DNA of 64,000 nt, taken from positions 556,001-620,000 of the forward strand of contig NZ_CP015318.1 in assembly GCF_001686985.1 (NCBI RefSeq). Direction: 5' to 3'. The stretch comes from Mesorhizobium amorphae CCNWGS0123 (GTDB lineage Bacteria; Pseudomonadota; Alphaproteobacteria; Rhizobiales; Rhizobiaceae). Within the stretch, counting starts at the first letter, position 1; the number at the start of each line of letters is the position of its first letter. The translations under genes and the position numbers were made by a program. Positions 1 through 9,860 of this stretch are shown here, one piece after another. The notes under the pieces are model-generated. The model was not told where the DNA came from and made no database searches. It saw only the letters and a list, made by a program, of their open reading frames with translations.

Positions 1-851
1 CTGACGGTCCTGTCGACGCCATGATGGGGCGGATTGAACAGATTGCGCTCCTGCTCATAGGTCCAGACCTTGAACAGCGAGAGCCGGTGCGGGCCGAAAC
101 TGTGCAGCAGCGGCACGTCCGTGGCGTCGCGGCCGCGCGCGATGACGACACGACCGATTCGAGGGCGATTGTGGCGCGGATCGAACGTGTACCACTTGCC
201 GTCGAGGAAGACTTCCATCCATGCCGAGAAATCCATCGGCGCCGGATCGACCGGCACGCCGATATCGCCGAGATAACCGTTCACGTAACGGGCCGGAATG
301 TTCATGCAGCGGCAGAGCGTGATCGCCAGATGGGCAAAGTCGCGGCAGACACCGACGCGCTCCTCATGCGCCTGCGCCGCCGTGCGGGTCGAGCGCGCAT
401 AGCCGTAGCCGAACGACAGGCGGTTGTGGACATAGTCGACGATCGCCTGCACCCGCGCCCAGCCGGGCGGAAGCTGGCCGAAGCGCTGCCAGGCGAGGCT
501 GCCGAGATGGTCGGTCTCGCAATAGCGGCTGCCAAGCAGATAGACGAGCACCTCATCGGGCAACTGCGCCACCGGCGTTTCCCCGGCCAGCGTGTTGACG
601 TCGTCGGTCTCGCCGCTGTCCTCGATGACCGCGTCGTAGAGGATGCGGAACCCGCCGGCGGGTGCGGTGAAACGGCGGCAGCTGTTGCCGTGGCGGTCGT
701 GATAGACCCGGGTCGGGACCGAAGGCGAGGTCAGCACGCGGGTCTGCCGCTTGATGTCGGCCTGGCGCTCCCGGTGGATGTCGAGCAGCGAAATGATCGG
801 CGTTGCTGCATCACTCTCAATAGCGATTTCGTAGCCGAGCCTGATCAGCAT
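1..851 (-). CDS. Transglutaminase-like family protein, C-terminus cut by window edge
   Basis: The reverse strand is open from an ATG at 849-851 to the left edge, giving 283 residues without a stop. The middle carries a transglutaminase-like core: a GVCRDFAHLA stretch puts a candidate nucleophile Cys at about residue 169, and a later AWMEVFLDGKWYTFDPRHN stretch matches the strand after the usual catalytic His. At that His position this protein has Ser (FSAW instead of HAW, about residue 209), so classical Cys-His-Asp chemistry is doubtful. A conserved N-terminal beta-rich part precedes the core, as in bacterial COG1305-type proteins. Substrate and role are unknown. It diverges from the HAD gene to its right. 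Confidence 0.8.
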   Translation of the reverse strand, partial: MLIRLGYEIAIESDAATPIISLLDIHRERQADIKRQTRVLTSPSVPTRVYHDRHGNSCRRFTAPAGGFRILYDAVIEDSGETDDVNTLAGETPVAQLPDEVLVYLLGSRYCETDHLGSLAWQRFGQLPPGWARVQAIVDYVHNRLSFGYGYARSTRTAAQAHEERVGVCRDFAHLAITLCRCMNIPARYVNGYLGDIGVPVDPAPMDFSAWMEVFLDGKWYTFDPRHNRPRIGRVVIARGRDATDVPLLHSFGPHRLSLFKVWTYEQERNLFNPPHHGVDRTV

Positions 852-1022
852 CGCGGTTCCCCCTTTTTATCATTCTGGAAATCAGCTTTTTCAACGCGGC
901 GGCGGCACCATAGTTCCCTCCGGCGGTCGAAAAGATGGCTCCGCGCCTTCCTAAGAAGAGACCATCGCGCTAGGGTTGAGGGAGATGCTTCGACCCTCCC
1001 GAAACGACCCCCAGGATCTTTG

Positions 1023-1688
1023 ATGTTTGCAGGCAGAAAATTCGCGGCCTTTCTGTTCGACATGGACGGCACGGTGATCAACTCCATCGCCGCCGCCGAA
1101 AGGGTGTGGACGCAGTGGGCGCAGCGCCAGGGCCTCGACGTCGGGAAATTCCTGCCGACGATCCACGGGGTGCGGGCGATCGAGACCATCGGCCGGCTCA
1201 ATCTTCCCGGTGTCGACCCCGTGCGTGAGGCCGATGCGCTGTTGCAGGCCGAAGCGGCCGACCTCGATGGCATCCTGCCGATCGCCGGCGCGGTCGCCTT
1301 TCTGAAGTCGCTGCAGCCCGAACGCTGGGCCATCGCCACGTCGGCGCCGCGCGAGCTGGCGCTGCTGCGCATGAAGGCAGCCGGCATACCGGTTCCCGCC
1401 GTCATAGTCGCCGCCGAGGATGTCACGCGCGGCAAGCCGGCGCCCGACTGTTTCCGGCTGGCGGCCGAACGGCTCGGCGTCGACGCGCGCGATTGCCTGG
1501 TCTTCGAGGACGCCCCGGCCGGCATTGCCGCGGCCGAGGCGGCCGAAGCCACGGTCATGGTGATCAGCGCCACGCACGGCCACCCTCTGCAGACGCCACA
1601 CATGGCGATCGCCTCTTACGACGGGCTCGGCATCGCCATCGACGATCGCGGCTGGATCGCTCCCTCACCGGAACTGGCCGCCGCTTAA
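1023..1688 (+). CDS. HAD-superfamily sugar-phosphatase-like hydrolase
   Basis: The 221-residue product starts at ATG 1023. It has the HAD motif I DMDGTV near residue 13 (nucleophile Asp13, acid/base Asp15), a helical cap, the motif III lysine in RGKPAPD, and motif IV in VFEDAPAGIAAA. This layout fits small-molecule phosphatases of the beta-phosphoglucomutase/2-deoxyglucose-6-phosphatase group that dephosphorylate sugar phosphates in the cytoplasm. The true substrate cannot be read from sequence. A much longer open frame begins at 21, but its first 1000 bases are antisense to the transglutaminase-like gene, so the shorter start is preferred. Confidence 0.85.
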   Translation: MFAGRKFAAFLFDMDGTVINSIAAAERVWTQWAQRQGLDVGKFLPTIHGVRAIETIGRLNLPGVDPVREADALLQAEAADLDGILPIAGAVAFLKSLQPERWAIATSAPRELALLRMKAAGIPVPAVIVAAEDVTRGKPAPDCFRLAAERLGVDARDCLVFEDAPAGIAAAEAAEATVMVISATHGHPLQTPHMAIASYDGLGIAIDDRGWIAPSPELAAA

Positions 1689-1700
1689 GGCCCCTAGCTT

Positions 1701-1765
1701 CGTCATCCCAGGGCGAAGCAGGAGCGAAGCGACGTCGCGGAGACCCTGGTATCCATGCCGTGACG
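1701..1765. repeat. Imperfect inverted repeat in intergenic space
   Basis: The ends CGTCA and TGACG are complementary. Just inside, CCAGGG (1708-1713) pairs with CCCTGG (1744-1749). The segment follows the HAD gene and may end its transcript. It resembles an intergenic repeat I remember from Mesorhizobium genomes, but only one copy is seen here. Confidence 0.45.
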
Positions 1766-1843
1766 CCTGCCTAGGAATGCGGCGGATCAGGATGGGAGGG
1801 GCGTTTCCGCAAATCTCCGAAGTGCGTGATCGGCAACACAAGC

Positions 1844-1887
1844 ACCGGAAGCGCAGGAAGCCGCCATTTGCAGGCCGGCTGAATATC
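1844..1887 (-). repeat. 3'-flanking dispersed repeat, copy 1
   Basis: This shares most of its bases with 15879-15933 (common core GCCATTTGCAGGCCGG plus a flanking GGAAGCGCAG and GAATATC). Both copies begin eight or nine bases past the stop codon of a minus-strand gene (here the SDHAF4-like gene, there lysE) and have the same orientation relative to it. That placement suggests a transcript-end element. Confidence 0.5.
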
Positions 1888-1895
1888 CGCCCAGC

Positions 1896-2117
1896 CTAAA
1901 AATCGCTGGTCAGGCCTTTCACTTCCCAGTCGCCATAGCGGCCGGGCTCCTTGCCGCCGCGGCCGCCGATTTCCTTCGGCAGCGCGGCTTCCTTTTCGCG
2001 ATATTCTTCACGGCGCGCCTTGGCCTCTGCCAGCGCACGGCTGGCCGCCGGCGTCAGTGGCTTTTGCGACAGGTCGCGATCCGGGCCGGTGTCGGCTTTG
2101 CTGGTCTGGTCGGTCAT
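1896..2117 (-). CDS. DUF1674 / SDHAF4-like succinate dehydrogenase assembly factor
   Basis: This 73-residue protein ends in the hallmark of the DUF1674 family: a GGRGGKEPGRYGDWEVKG stretch followed by the terminal SDF. In mitochondria the family member SDHAF4 binds the flavinylated SDH subunit during complex II assembly, and the bacterial proteins are thought to act similarly in the cytoplasm. The N-terminal half is charged, helical and low in complexity, as is usual for the family. It is a lone gene between the HAD gene and htpX. The assignment is firm at family level; the function is by homology. Confidence 0.85.
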   Translation of the reverse strand: MTDQTSKADTGPDRDLSQKPLTPAASRALAEAKARREEYREKEAALPKEIGGRGGKEPGRYGDWEVKGLTSDF

Positions 2118-2219
2118 GCGATAGTCCCGGCGGATTGAAACAGGGGCAGGCGTTTCCCATCATATAGCGATGAGCCCGCTTGGATCGACCCCTTTTCGCC
2201 CCCACGGACGGAGCAGCCG

Positions 2220-3239
2220 ATGAACACCCTTCGCACCGCCATGCTTCTCGCCGCGATGACGGCGCTGTTCATGGGCGTCGGCTTTCTGATCGGCGGAACA
2301 GGTGGCATGATGATCGCCTTGCTGATCGCCGCCGGTACCAACCTGTTCAGCTACTGGAACGCCGACAAGATGGTGCTGTCGATGAACCACGCCGTCGAGG
2401 TCGACGAGAAGAACGCGCCCGAATACTACGCCATCGTCCAGGCGCTCGCCCAGCGGGCCGGGCTGCCGATGCCGAAAACCTATCTGATCGACAACCCGCA
2501 GCCCAATGCCTTCGCCACCGGCCGCAACCCCGAGAATGCCGCGGTGGCCGCTTCGACCGGGCTGTTGCAGAGGCTGTCGCATGAGGAGGTCGCGGCGGTT
2601 ATGGCGCACGAGCTTGCCCATGTGCAGCACCGCGACACGCTGACCATGACCGTCGTCGCCACGCTTGCCGGCGCCATCTCGATGCTCGGCAATTTCGCCT
2701 TCTTCTTCGGCGGCAGCCGCGACAACAACAACCCGTTCGGCTTCGTCGGCGTGCTGGTGGCCATGCTGGTGGCGCCCTTCGCCGCCATGATCGTGCAGAT
2801 GGCGGTGAGCCGCACCCGCGAATACGAGGCCGACCGGCGCGGTGCCGAGATCGTCGGAAACCCGCTTTGGCTGGCTTCGGCCCTTGACAAGATCGCCCGC
2901 AGCGCCGAACGCATCCCCAACCTGGATGCCGAGCGCAACCCGGCCATGGCCCATCTCTTCATCATCAACCCGCTTTCCGGCGCGCGCATGGACAATCTGT
3001 TCTCCACCCATCCAAACACCGACAACCGCATCGCCGCCCTGCAGGCGATGGCGCGGGAGATAGGTGGTGCGTCGCAGGCAGCGCCGCGCCAGGCACCGAC
3101 GCCACGCCAGGCGGACGAGCAGCCATCGCCGGGACCGTGGGGCAAGGCAGACGAGCCGCAGCCGACGGTTGAGCCCACGCGGCCGAAGTCCAACCCGTGG
3201 GGCCGCAACCCGACCGGTCCCAAAGGTCCGTGGTCGTGA
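2220..3239 (+). CDS. htpX: Zinc metalloprotease HtpX
   Basis: This is a 339-residue membrane protease of the M48 family that degrades damaged inner-membrane proteins together with FtsH. It has two N-terminal membrane segments (residues about 7-45), the HELAH zinc motif at 130-134, two further hydrophobic segments (about 143-165 and 174-196) and the downstream EYEAD motif at 201-205 that supplies the third zinc ligand. The tail after about residue 285 is Pro/Gln-rich and low in complexity, longer than in E. coli HtpX. The stop overlaps the GTG start of the rRNA methyltransferase gene (GTGA), so the two are probably translationally coupled. Confidence 0.95.
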   Translation: MNTLRTAMLLAAMTALFMGVGFLIGGTGGMMIALLIAAGTNLFSYWNADKMVLSMNHAVEVDEKNAPEYYAIVQALAQRAGLPMPKTYLIDNPQPNAFATGRNPENAAVAASTGLLQRLSHEEVAAVMAHELAHVQHRDTLTMTVVATLAGAISMLGNFAFFFGGSRDNNNPFGFVGVLVAMLVAPFAAMIVQMAVSRTREYEADRRGAEIVGNPLWLASALDKIARSAERIPNLDAERNPAMAHLFIINPLSGARMDNLFSTHPNTDNRIAALQAMAREIGGASQAAPRQAPTPRQADEQPSPGPWGKADEPQPTVEPTRPKSNPWGRNPTGPKGPWS

Positions 3240-4618
3240 GCGGCGCCAAACGCCGGCAGCGGACATCAGGCGATCGTGAAGACAGCGCAGGCAGCGAGAC
3301 GGTAGCCGGCCTTGCCGCGCGCAAGGCGGCGGCGCGCCTGCTCGCCGCCGTCATCGATGCGCGCACGCCGCTCGACGGACTGACCGATCACGAGAACGGC
3401 CACCCGCAATACAAGGCGCTCGACCTGCGCGACCGCGCGCTGGTGCGCGCCATACTGGTCACCGCGCTGCGCTATCGCATGACGATTGCGGGCCTGCTGG
3501 CGCGGCGCCTGGAAAAGCCGCTGCCGGCCAATGCCACCGTGCTGTCGCACATACTGCATGTGGCAGCGGCGCAAATCCTGTTCCTCGACGTTCCCGACAG
3601 CGCCGCCGTCGACCTTGCCGTCACCCACGCCAAGTCCGACCCGCGCACCCTGCGCTTTTCCGGCCTGGTCAACGGCGTGCTGCGCACGCTCGCGCGCTCG
3701 AAAGAGGCCGAATTGGCCGCCGCCCTTGCCGCCACCGACGAAGCGCCAAAATGGTTTTCCGACCGGTTGAAGGCGGCCTATGGCGCCGACAGGACTGGGC
3801 AGATCCTGGCCGCCCATCGCCATGAGGCACCGGTCGATTTCACCGTCAAGTCCGATCCGGCACTTTGGGCCGAACGGTTCGGCGGCATCGTGCTGCCGAC
3901 CGGCACGGTGCGCGTGGAAAAGCTCAGTGCCTCCGTCCCCGACCTGCCCGGCTTCGCCGACGGCGCCTGGTGGGTGCAGGACGCTGCCGCCAGCCTGCCG
4001 GCCCGGCTGTTCGGCGATGTCGGACGGCTTCGTGTCGCCGATCTCTGCGCCGCCCCCGGCGGCAAGACCGCGCAGCTCATTCTTGCCGGCGCCAAGGTCA
4101 CCGCGGTCGACACATCGAAGAACCGGCTGGCGCGGCTGACGCAGAATCTCGAACGGCTCGGTCTCTCCGCCGAGATCGTCCAGGCCGACCTGCTCGACTA
4201 TCAACCGCAGGAATTGTTCGACGCAATTCTCCTCGACGCGCCCTGCTCCTCGACCGGCACGGTGCGGCGGCATCCCGACGTGCCATGGACCAAGACCATG
4301 GCCGATGTCGAAAAGCTCGCCGGGCTGCAGGCAAGGCTGCTCGCCCGCGCCGTCAGCCTGGTCAAACCGGGCGGGCGGATCGTCTTTTCCAACTGTTCGC
4401 TCGACCCGATCGAAGGCGAGGACCTTTACCGCGCCTTCCTTGCTGGCACAGCTGATGTCGTCGACGATCCCGTTCGGCCTGGCGAGTTTGCCGGCATCGA
4501 TGCGTTCCTGACGCCGCAAGGGACGCTGCGCACCACGCCCGCCGATCTGATGCTTGAAACGCCTGGGATTTCCGGTCTCGACGGCTTCTTCGCCGCCCGC
4601 ATGCGCCGAGCCGGCTAG
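3236..4618 (+). CDS. RsmB/NOP-family rRNA (cytosine-C5) methyltransferase
   Basis: I take GTG 3236 as start because it forms a GTGA overlap with the htpX stop; a longer in-frame ATG lies at 3197 inside htpX. The 460-residue product begins with a NusB-like RNA-binding domain (about 20-150), followed by a SAM-dependent methyltransferase. The SAM loop reads [10 protein letters not shown], motif IV is [15 protein letters not shown] with its Pro-Cys, and motif VI is [12 protein letters not shown] carrying the second Cys of the m5C mechanism. This is the RsmB arrangement, which methylates C967 of 16S rRNA in E. coli; the exact target here is inferred. Confidence 0.9.
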   Translation: MSGAKRRQRTSGDREDSAGSETVAGLAARKAAARLLAAVIDARTPLDGLTDHENGHPQYKALDLRDRALVRAILVTALRYRMTIAGLLARRLEKPLPANATVLSHILHVAAAQILFLDVPDSAAVDLAVTHAKSDPRTLRFSGLVNGVLRTLARSKEAELAAALAATDEAPKWFSDRLKAAYGADRTGQILAAHRHEAPVDFTVKSDPALWAERFGGIVLPTGTVRVEKLSASVPDLPGFADGAWWVQDAAASLPARLFGDVGRLRVADLCAAPGGKTAQLILAGAKVTAVDTSKNRLARLTQNLERLGLSAEIVQADLLDYQPQELFDAILLDAPCSSTGTVRRHPDVPWTKTMADVEKLAGLQARLLARAVSLVKPGGRIVFSNCSLDPIEGEDLYRAFLAGTADVVDDPVRPGEFAGIDAFLTPQGTLRTTPADLMLETPGISGLDGFFAARMRRAG

Positions 4619-4811
4619 AGCGCCGCGCGGGCGCGCAAAGGACGCTCTACCTCCTGGAGACCAAGAATCGTTTTTCACTAAAATTTGCTGACTTTTCTAA
4701 GGAGAATCAGGCCGCAGCAGCGTGAACTCCTTCACGATGGCGAAATCCACCTTCGCATAAGTTCTTGAATCATATAAGCTTGTCCTTGGGTATGGACGAC
4801 CAGGAGGGGAT

Positions 4812-6536
4812 TTGGCACTTGCTGCCGGCAGCACGACGCGTCTTTGGACGCTTGTCGCGAGGGAGTTCTGGCGCAAGACGCGCCGGCGCCTGCGTGCCGG
4901 GCCGATCTATCGCTGGCGCTATTCCGGCCGCACGCCCGAACGCGTCCTGATCGCGCCACCGGACCTGCGGCTCGCCGATCCGCAGATCGCGCTCGAGATC
5001 TATTACGGCCGCTATCCGCTGTCGGGCCATATGGTCGAGACCGGCGGCAAGTCGCCGTTCCAGATCGCCGTGCCCAATCGCGGCTGGCAAAAGACGCTGC
5101 ACGGTTTTCGCTGGCTGCGCCACATGCGCGCCGCCGGCACCGAGCTTGCCGCCGCCAACGCCCGCGCCCTGGTTTCCGACTGGATCGCCATACACGGCAA
5201 CCAGATTTCGGGCATCGCCTGGGAACCCGGCACGACGGCCAAGCGGGTCATTGCCTGGCTGCAGCATTCGTCAGTGGTGCTGCAAGGTGCGGAATTTCCC
5301 TTCTATCGCGCCTTCCTGAAATCACTTGCCATGCAGATACGCTACCTCCGGTCGATGGCGCGCGAAATGCCTGATGGCAAGGACAGGCTGCGCGCCCGTA
5401 TCGCGCTCGCCTTCGCCGCTTTATCCCTGCCGGCGCCGGCATCGGCGCTGCGCAGCGCCACCCGCAACCTGGCGGAGGAGCTCGAGCGCCAGATCCTCCC
5501 GGATGGCGGCCATATTTCTCGCAACCCGATGACGGTGCTCGAACTTCTCGCCGACCTCCTTCCGCTGCGCCAGACCTACGCCAACCAGGCCGAGACGCCG
5601 CCGGCGGCGCTGATGGGCGCCATCGATCGCATGCTGCCGGCGCTGCGTTTCTTTCGCCACCAGGACGGCAGCCTCGCCCGCTTCAACGGCATGGGCGCCA
5701 CCATCCACGACCGTATCGCCACCATCCTGCGCCACGACGACACTGTCGGCGCGCCGCTGCTGCATGCGCCGCATTCGGGTTATGAGCGCCTGTCGATGGG
5801 CGGCGTGACCGTCATCGCCGACACCGGCCTGCCGCCGCCCATCGATGTTTCCAACGCCGCGCATGCCGGCTGCCTCGCCTTCGAACTCTCCTCCGGCCGC
5901 CAGCACTATGTCGTCAATGCCGGCATCGACACCTACGGCGCCGCCGAATTCCGGCCACTGGCCCGCGCCACGGCCGCGCACTCGACCGCCACCATCAACG
6001 ACACCTCGTCGGCGCGTTTCAGCCATTCGCTGCGTGTCAACGATCTCCTGGGCTCGCCGCTGATCGGCGGTCCGCAGCATGCGCCCTGCAAACGCACCGA
6101 CCAGAAAGGCAGCCAGGGCTTCATCGCCCGCCACGACGGCTATGCCGCGCGCTTCGGCTTCCTGCACGAGCGCGAGCTGACGCTGGTGAACACCGGCAAT
6201 GTACTGACCGGCAGGGACCGCTTCCTGCGCCCCGGCGGCGCTGCGATCCGCAACAACGGCCGCGACTTTGTCACGGTGCGCTTCCACATCCATCCCGATG
6301 TGGATCTGCTGCAGGACGAGCATGACCGGCTGGTGCTGACCGGCGATCAGACCGACACCTGGGTCTTCACCTGCAAGGAGGTCGTGCCGGAGGTCGAGGA
6401 ATCGATCTATTTCGCCGGCCTCGGCGGCCCACGCCGCAGCCGCCAGATCGTGCTGGCCTTCAAGGCCTCCGAGATATCGGAGGTTCACTGGCAGCTGACA
6501 CGGACCAGCATCGCCGGCTATCCCGAAAACAACTAA
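4812..6536 (+). CDS. Heparinase II/III family protein
   Basis: The 574-residue product most plausibly starts at TTG 4812, directly after a strong AGGAGGGGA at 4802-4810; no ATG or GTG lies in frame upstream. The N-terminal half is an alpha-helical toroid typical of polysaccharide lyases. The C-terminal half, from about residue 330, is the heparinase II/III-like beta-sandwich (the region around GGVTVIADTG, HSTATINDTSSARF and ARHDGYAARFGFLHERELTL). The gene sits between the rRNA methyltransferase and purH, an order I recall from other Hyphomicrobiales. No signal peptide is evident. The natural substrate is unknown; in this clade it may act on cell-surface polysaccharide. Confidence 0.85.
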   Translation: MALAAGSTTRLWTLVAREFWRKTRRRLRAGPIYRWRYSGRTPERVLIAPPDLRLADPQIALEIYYGRYPLSGHMVETGGKSPFQIAVPNRGWQKTLHGFRWLRHMRAAGTELAAANARALVSDWIAIHGNQISGIAWEPGTTAKRVIAWLQHSSVVLQGAEFPFYRAFLKSLAMQIRYLRSMAREMPDGKDRLRARIALAFAALSLPAPASALRSATRNLAEELERQILPDGGHISRNPMTVLELLADLLPLRQTYANQAETPPAALMGAIDRMLPALRFFRHQDGSLARFNGMGATIHDRIATILRHDDTVGAPLLHAPHSGYERLSMGGVTVIADTGLPPPIDVSNAAHAGCLAFELSSGRQHYVVNAGIDTYGAAEFRPLARATAAHSTATINDTSSARFSHSLRVNDLLGSPLIGGPQHAPCKRTDQKGSQGFIARHDGYAARFGFLHERELTLVNTGNVLTGRDRFLRPGGAAIRNNGRDFVTVRFHIHPDVDLLQDEHDRLVLTGDQTDTWVFTCKEVVPEVEESIYFAGLGGPRRSRQIVLAFKASEISEVHWQLTRTSIAGYPENN

Positions 6537-6645
6537 TGCGTGTCGCGCAAAAAGTGCGCAGCGGTTTTGCGATAACGACATGCAAAGAAACAAGGGCTTA
6601 ACGCGCGGCGTATGACTCCGTTTGGATGCGACGCGCTTTAAGCGC
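6537..6645. repeat. Rhizobial-type intergenic repeat with terminal hairpin
   Basis: The whole heparinase-purH gap begins with a segment of the type GTCGCGCAAAAAGTGCGCAG then GCGGTTTTGCGATAACGACA, and ends in an imperfect hairpin (CGCGCGGCGT and GATGCGACGCG). I recognise this as a common dispersed intergenic sequence in Mesorhizobium and relatives, from memory only. It may also end the heparinase transcript. Confidence 0.5.
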
Positions 6646-6737
6646 CTGCCGTGACGAAGCGCCCGGCTTGATTTCCGGGCCTCATATGCTACGGCCCGGT
6701 CACGCTTCCCAATCCAGCCGTGAAAGGCCGCCAGCCC

Positions 6738-8354
6738 ATGGCCGTCGCCAGCAAAAACATTCCAGCTCCCGACCTCGTCCCGATCCGCCGCGCGCTGCTG
6801 TCCGTCTTCGACAAGACCGGCCTCGTCGATTTCGCCAAGGCGCTCGCCGCGGCCGGAGTCGAGCTGGTCTCCACCGGCGGCACCGCGAAGGCGATCGCCG
6901 AAGCCGGCATGGCCGTGCGCGACGTCTCCGAGCTGACCGGCTTTCCCGAGATCATGGACGGCCGCGTCAAGACGCTGCACCCGTCTGTGCATGGCGCCCT
7001 GCTCGGCATACGCGACGACGCCGAGCATGCCAGCGCGATGCGGACCCACGGCATCGAGCCGATCGACCTCGTCGTCTCCAACCTCTATCCGTTCGAGGAG
7101 GTCCGCCGCTCCGGCGCCGGCTATGCTTCGATCGTCGAGAACATCGACATTGGCGGCCCGGCGATGATCCGCGCCTCGGCCAAGAACCACGCCTATGTCG
7201 CCATCGTCACCGACCCCGGCGACTATGCCTCGGTGCTCAACGCGCTGGAGATGAATATCGGCTCGCTGTCGCTGGATTTCCGCAAGAAGCTGGCGGCCAA
7301 GGCCTTCGCCCGTACCGCCAGCTACGATGCGGCGATTTCCGGCTGGTTCGCCGAGGCGCTGGAGATCGAACATCCGACATGGCGCGCCTTCGGCGGCCGG
7401 CTGGTCGAGGTGATGCGCTATGGCGAGAACCCGCACCAGGGCGCCGGCTTCTACGTCAACGGCGACAAGCGGCCGGGCGTCGCCACCGCCCGCCAGTTGC
7501 AGGGCAAGCAGCTCTCCTACAACAACATCAACGACACCGACGCCGCCTACGAACTGGCCGGCGAGTTCGATCCGGCCCGCTCGGCCGCGATCGCCATCAT
7601 CAAGCACGCCAACCCGTGCGGCGTCGCCGAGGGGACTTCGCTGAAGGCGGCCTATGCCAAGGCGCTGGCCTGCGACCCGGTCTCTGCCTATGGCGGCATC
7701 GTCGCCATGAACCGCATACTCGACGCCGAAGCGGCCGAAGAGATCGTGAAGACTTTCACCGAGGTGATCATCGCGCCCGACGCCTCCGAGGAAGCGGTTC
7801 GCATCGTCGCCGCCAAGAAGAATTTGCGCCTGCTGGTCGCGGGCGGCCTGCCCGATCCTCGCGCCGCCGGCACGACGGTCAAATCCGTCGCCGGCGGACT
7901 GCTCGTCCAGGGCCGCGACAATGCGGTGATCGACGACCTTGAGCTGAAGGTGGTGACTAGGCGCGCGCCGACGCCGGCCGAGATGGCCGATCTCAAATTC
8001 GCCTTCCGCGTCGCCAAGCATGTCAAGTCGAACGCCATCGTCTACGCCAGGGACGGCGCCACCGTCGGCATCGGCGCCGGCCAGATGAGTCGCGTCGATT
8101 CCTCGCGCATTGCCGCCCGCAAGGCGCTCGACGCCGCCGAGGCGGCCGGGCTGGCGGAACCGCTGACCAAGGGCTCGGTCGTCGCCTCCGATGCCTTCTT
8201 CCCCTTCGCCGACGGGCTGTTATCGGCGATCGAAGCCGGCGCCACCGCCGTCATCCAGCCGGGCGGCTCGATGCGCGACGACGACGTCATCGCCGCCGCC
8301 GACGAACATGGCATCGCCATGGTGTTTACGGGGGTTAGGCACTTCCGGCATTGA
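6738..8354 (+). CDS. purH: Bifunctional AICAR transformylase / IMP cyclohydrolase
   Basis: PurH performs the last two steps of de novo IMP synthesis: formylation of AICAR with 10-formyl-THF, then ring closure. The ATG at 6738 gives 538 residues, the usual length; an in-frame GTG at 6720 would add six residues. The N-terminal MGS-like cyclohydrolase domain shows STGGTAKAI and the [15 protein letters not shown] motif. The transformylase domain shows the KHANPCGVA motif with the essential Lys-His pair, and ends with [12 protein letters not shown]. The gene appears monocistronic, followed by a hairpin shared with the opposing gene. Confidence 0.97.
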   Translation: MAVASKNIPAPDLVPIRRALLSVFDKTGLVDFAKALAAAGVELVSTGGTAKAIAEAGMAVRDVSELTGFPEIMDGRVKTLHPSVHGALLGIRDDAEHASAMRTHGIEPIDLVVSNLYPFEEVRRSGAGYASIVENIDIGGPAMIRASAKNHAYVAIVTDPGDYASVLNALEMNIGSLSLDFRKKLAAKAFARTASYDAAISGWFAEALEIEHPTWRAFGGRLVEVMRYGENPHQGAGFYVNGDKRPGVATARQLQGKQLSYNNINDTDAAYELAGEFDPARSAAIAIIKHANPCGVAEGTSLKAAYAKALACDPVSAYGGIVAMNRILDAEAAEEIVKTFTEVIIAPDASEEAVRIVAAKKNLRLLVAGGLPDPRAAGTTVKSVAGGLLVQGRDNAVIDDLELKVVTRRAPTPAEMADLKFAFRVAKHVKSNAIVYARDGATVGIGAGQMSRVDSSRIAARKALDAAEAAGLAEPLTKGSVVASDAFFPFADGLLSAIEAGATAVIQPGGSMRDDDVIAAADEHGIAMVFTGVRHFRH

Positions 8355-8360
8355 GGCGCG

Positions 8361-8395
8361 CTCTTCCCTCCTCCCCTTGCGGGAGAAGGGAAGAG
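8361..8395. terminator. Bidirectional hairpin terminator between purH and MFS gene
   Basis: The arms CTCTTCCCT and AGGGAAGAG, extended by CTCCC/GGGAG, enclose a short loop. It lies between two convergent stop codons (8354 and 8399). There is no clean U-run, so rho-independence is uncertain. Confidence 0.6.
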
Positions 8396-8398
8396 GGC

Positions 8399-9775
8399 TC
8401 ACTGCACTGGCTGGTCGGCCGGATATGGGGTCCTGATCAGTATCGCCATGCCAGCGCCCAGGAACAGCACGATGGCCGCCATGCCGAGCCGCGATGAGCC
8501 GCTGGCCAAGGTGATGGTTGCCACCATGAAGGGTGCGGCGAAACTGGTCGCTCGACCAGCCAGCGCATAGATGCCGAAATAGCGGCCCGATTCGGCGGCA
8601 GTGACGCTACGCGCCATATAGGAGCGCGATGAGGCCTGCACCGGACCGAAGGCAAGCCCGATCAGCAGGCCGTAGAAGATATAGGCCTTTTCAGCCGGCG
8701 TGCCGAACAATCCGCCGCTATCGGTTTCGGGCATCATCCAGGCGCCGAACAGCGTATAGCCCGGGCCGGTCGAGACGATGCCGATGGTGGCGATGCTGAG
8801 CAGGACGAGCGAGATGAGCACGATGGTCTTGGAGCCAAGCGCCGTATCGAGACGGGCGGCAACCAGGCAACCGACGATGGCGACGACATTGAGGATGATG
8901 CCGAACATGCCGATCTCGGTGATCGACCAATGGAACATTGCCGCCGCAAACGTGCCGCCCAGTGCCAGCAGCGCGTTGACGCCGTCCTGATAGATCATGC
9001 GGGCAATGAGGAACCGGAAGATGCCGCTGCGCTGGCGCACTTCGGCGAGCGTCGACTTCAGTTCCGACAGCCCCTCGCGCACTGCCGGCCCGATCGCAAT
9101 GCCCCTGATGGCGTCCCGCGTGAAGAAGAACATCGGCAGGATGAACAGAAAGTACCAGCCGGCCGAGAGCGGCCCCGTGGCCCTTGCATCCTCGCCGAGC
9201 TTCGGATCGAGCCCGAAGAGCGGGTCGATGCCGATGATCGTCTTACCGGTCTCCGGCGAGCCCGCCAGACAGGTGACGACGAAGATCAGCGCGATCATGC
9301 CGCCGAGATAGCCAAGGCCCCAGGCCATGTTCGAGATGCGGCCGATCTCGCTCTTCGGCACCAGGCGCGGCATCATGGAATCGTTGAACACCGTCGAGAA
9401 CTCAGCCGCGACGGAGGCGATCGAGAACAGCGCCACGATCAGGAAAAGGTTCGAACCGGGCGCGGCGAACCAAAGCAGGGTCAGACTGGTGATCTTGATC
9501 GCAGCGAAGAACGCGATCCACGGCTTGCGCGGTCCGGTCTGGTCGGCGATCGAGCCGAGGATCGGCGACAGCACGGCGATAGCCAGGCCCGCCGCTGCTA
9601 TGCCGTAACCCCAGGCCGCCTGGCCCGTCTCCGGATCGCTGGCCATGCGCGAGACGAAGTAGGGCCCGAAGATGAAGGTGGTGACAACCGTGAAGAACGG
9701 CTGCGCCGCCCAGTCGAACAGCATCCATCCCCAGATGCCGCGTCCCGATGCCCGCTGCACTGCCACCTCAGTCAT
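8399..9775 (-). CDS. MFS transporter of the UMF1/Atg22-like family
   Basis: This is a 458-residue polytopic protein with about 12 hydrophobic segments. The N-terminal [19 protein letters not shown] signature is typical of the UMF1 family of bacterial MFS permeases related to the yeast vacuolar effluxer Atg22. The cytosolic loop after segment 2 contains [10 protein letters not shown], the MFS loop motif. Direction and substrate of transport are unknown. It is convergent with purH and stands alone. Confidence 0.85.
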   Translation of the reverse strand: MTEVAVQRASGRGIWGWMLFDWAAQPFFTVVTTFIFGPYFVSRMASDPETGQAAWGYGIAAAGLAIAVLSPILGSIADQTGPRKPWIAFFAAIKITSLTLLWFAAPGSNLFLIVALFSIASVAAEFSTVFNDSMMPRLVPKSEIGRISNMAWGLGYLGGMIALIFVVTCLAGSPETGKTIIGIDPLFGLDPKLGEDARATGPLSAGWYFLFILPMFFFTRDAIRGIAIGPAVREGLSELKSTLAEVRQRSGIFRFLIARMIYQDGVNALLALGGTFAAAMFHWSITEIGMFGIILNVVAIVGCLVAARLDTALGSKTIVLISLVLLSIATIGIVSTGPGYTLFGAWMMPETDSGGLFGTPAEKAYIFYGLLIGLAFGPVQASSRSYMARSVTAAESGRYFGIYALAGRATSFAAPFMVATITLASGSSRLGMAAIVLFLGAGMAILIRTPYPADQPVQ

Positions 9776-9860
9776 GTCCCCTCCCGCAGAACGGCGCCCG
9801 AAGCAGGGCGCCGTGTAGCTCTATAGCGTAGTTCCTGCCGGCAATCTCGCCCGATCTGGC

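Noticed and set aside
21..1688. Single 555-residue open frame on the plus strand
   Set aside because: Its first two thirds are antisense to the transglutaminase-like gene; only the HAD part from 1023 has protein-like features.
6646..6737. ZTP riboswitch upstream of purH
   Set aside because: There is a small GCCCGG/CCGGGC hairpin, but the conserved ZTP aptamer segments could not be found.
5421..8021. 866-codon minus-strand open frame across heparinase and purH
   Set aside because: It has no domain features and runs across two well-supported sense genes and the gap between them.
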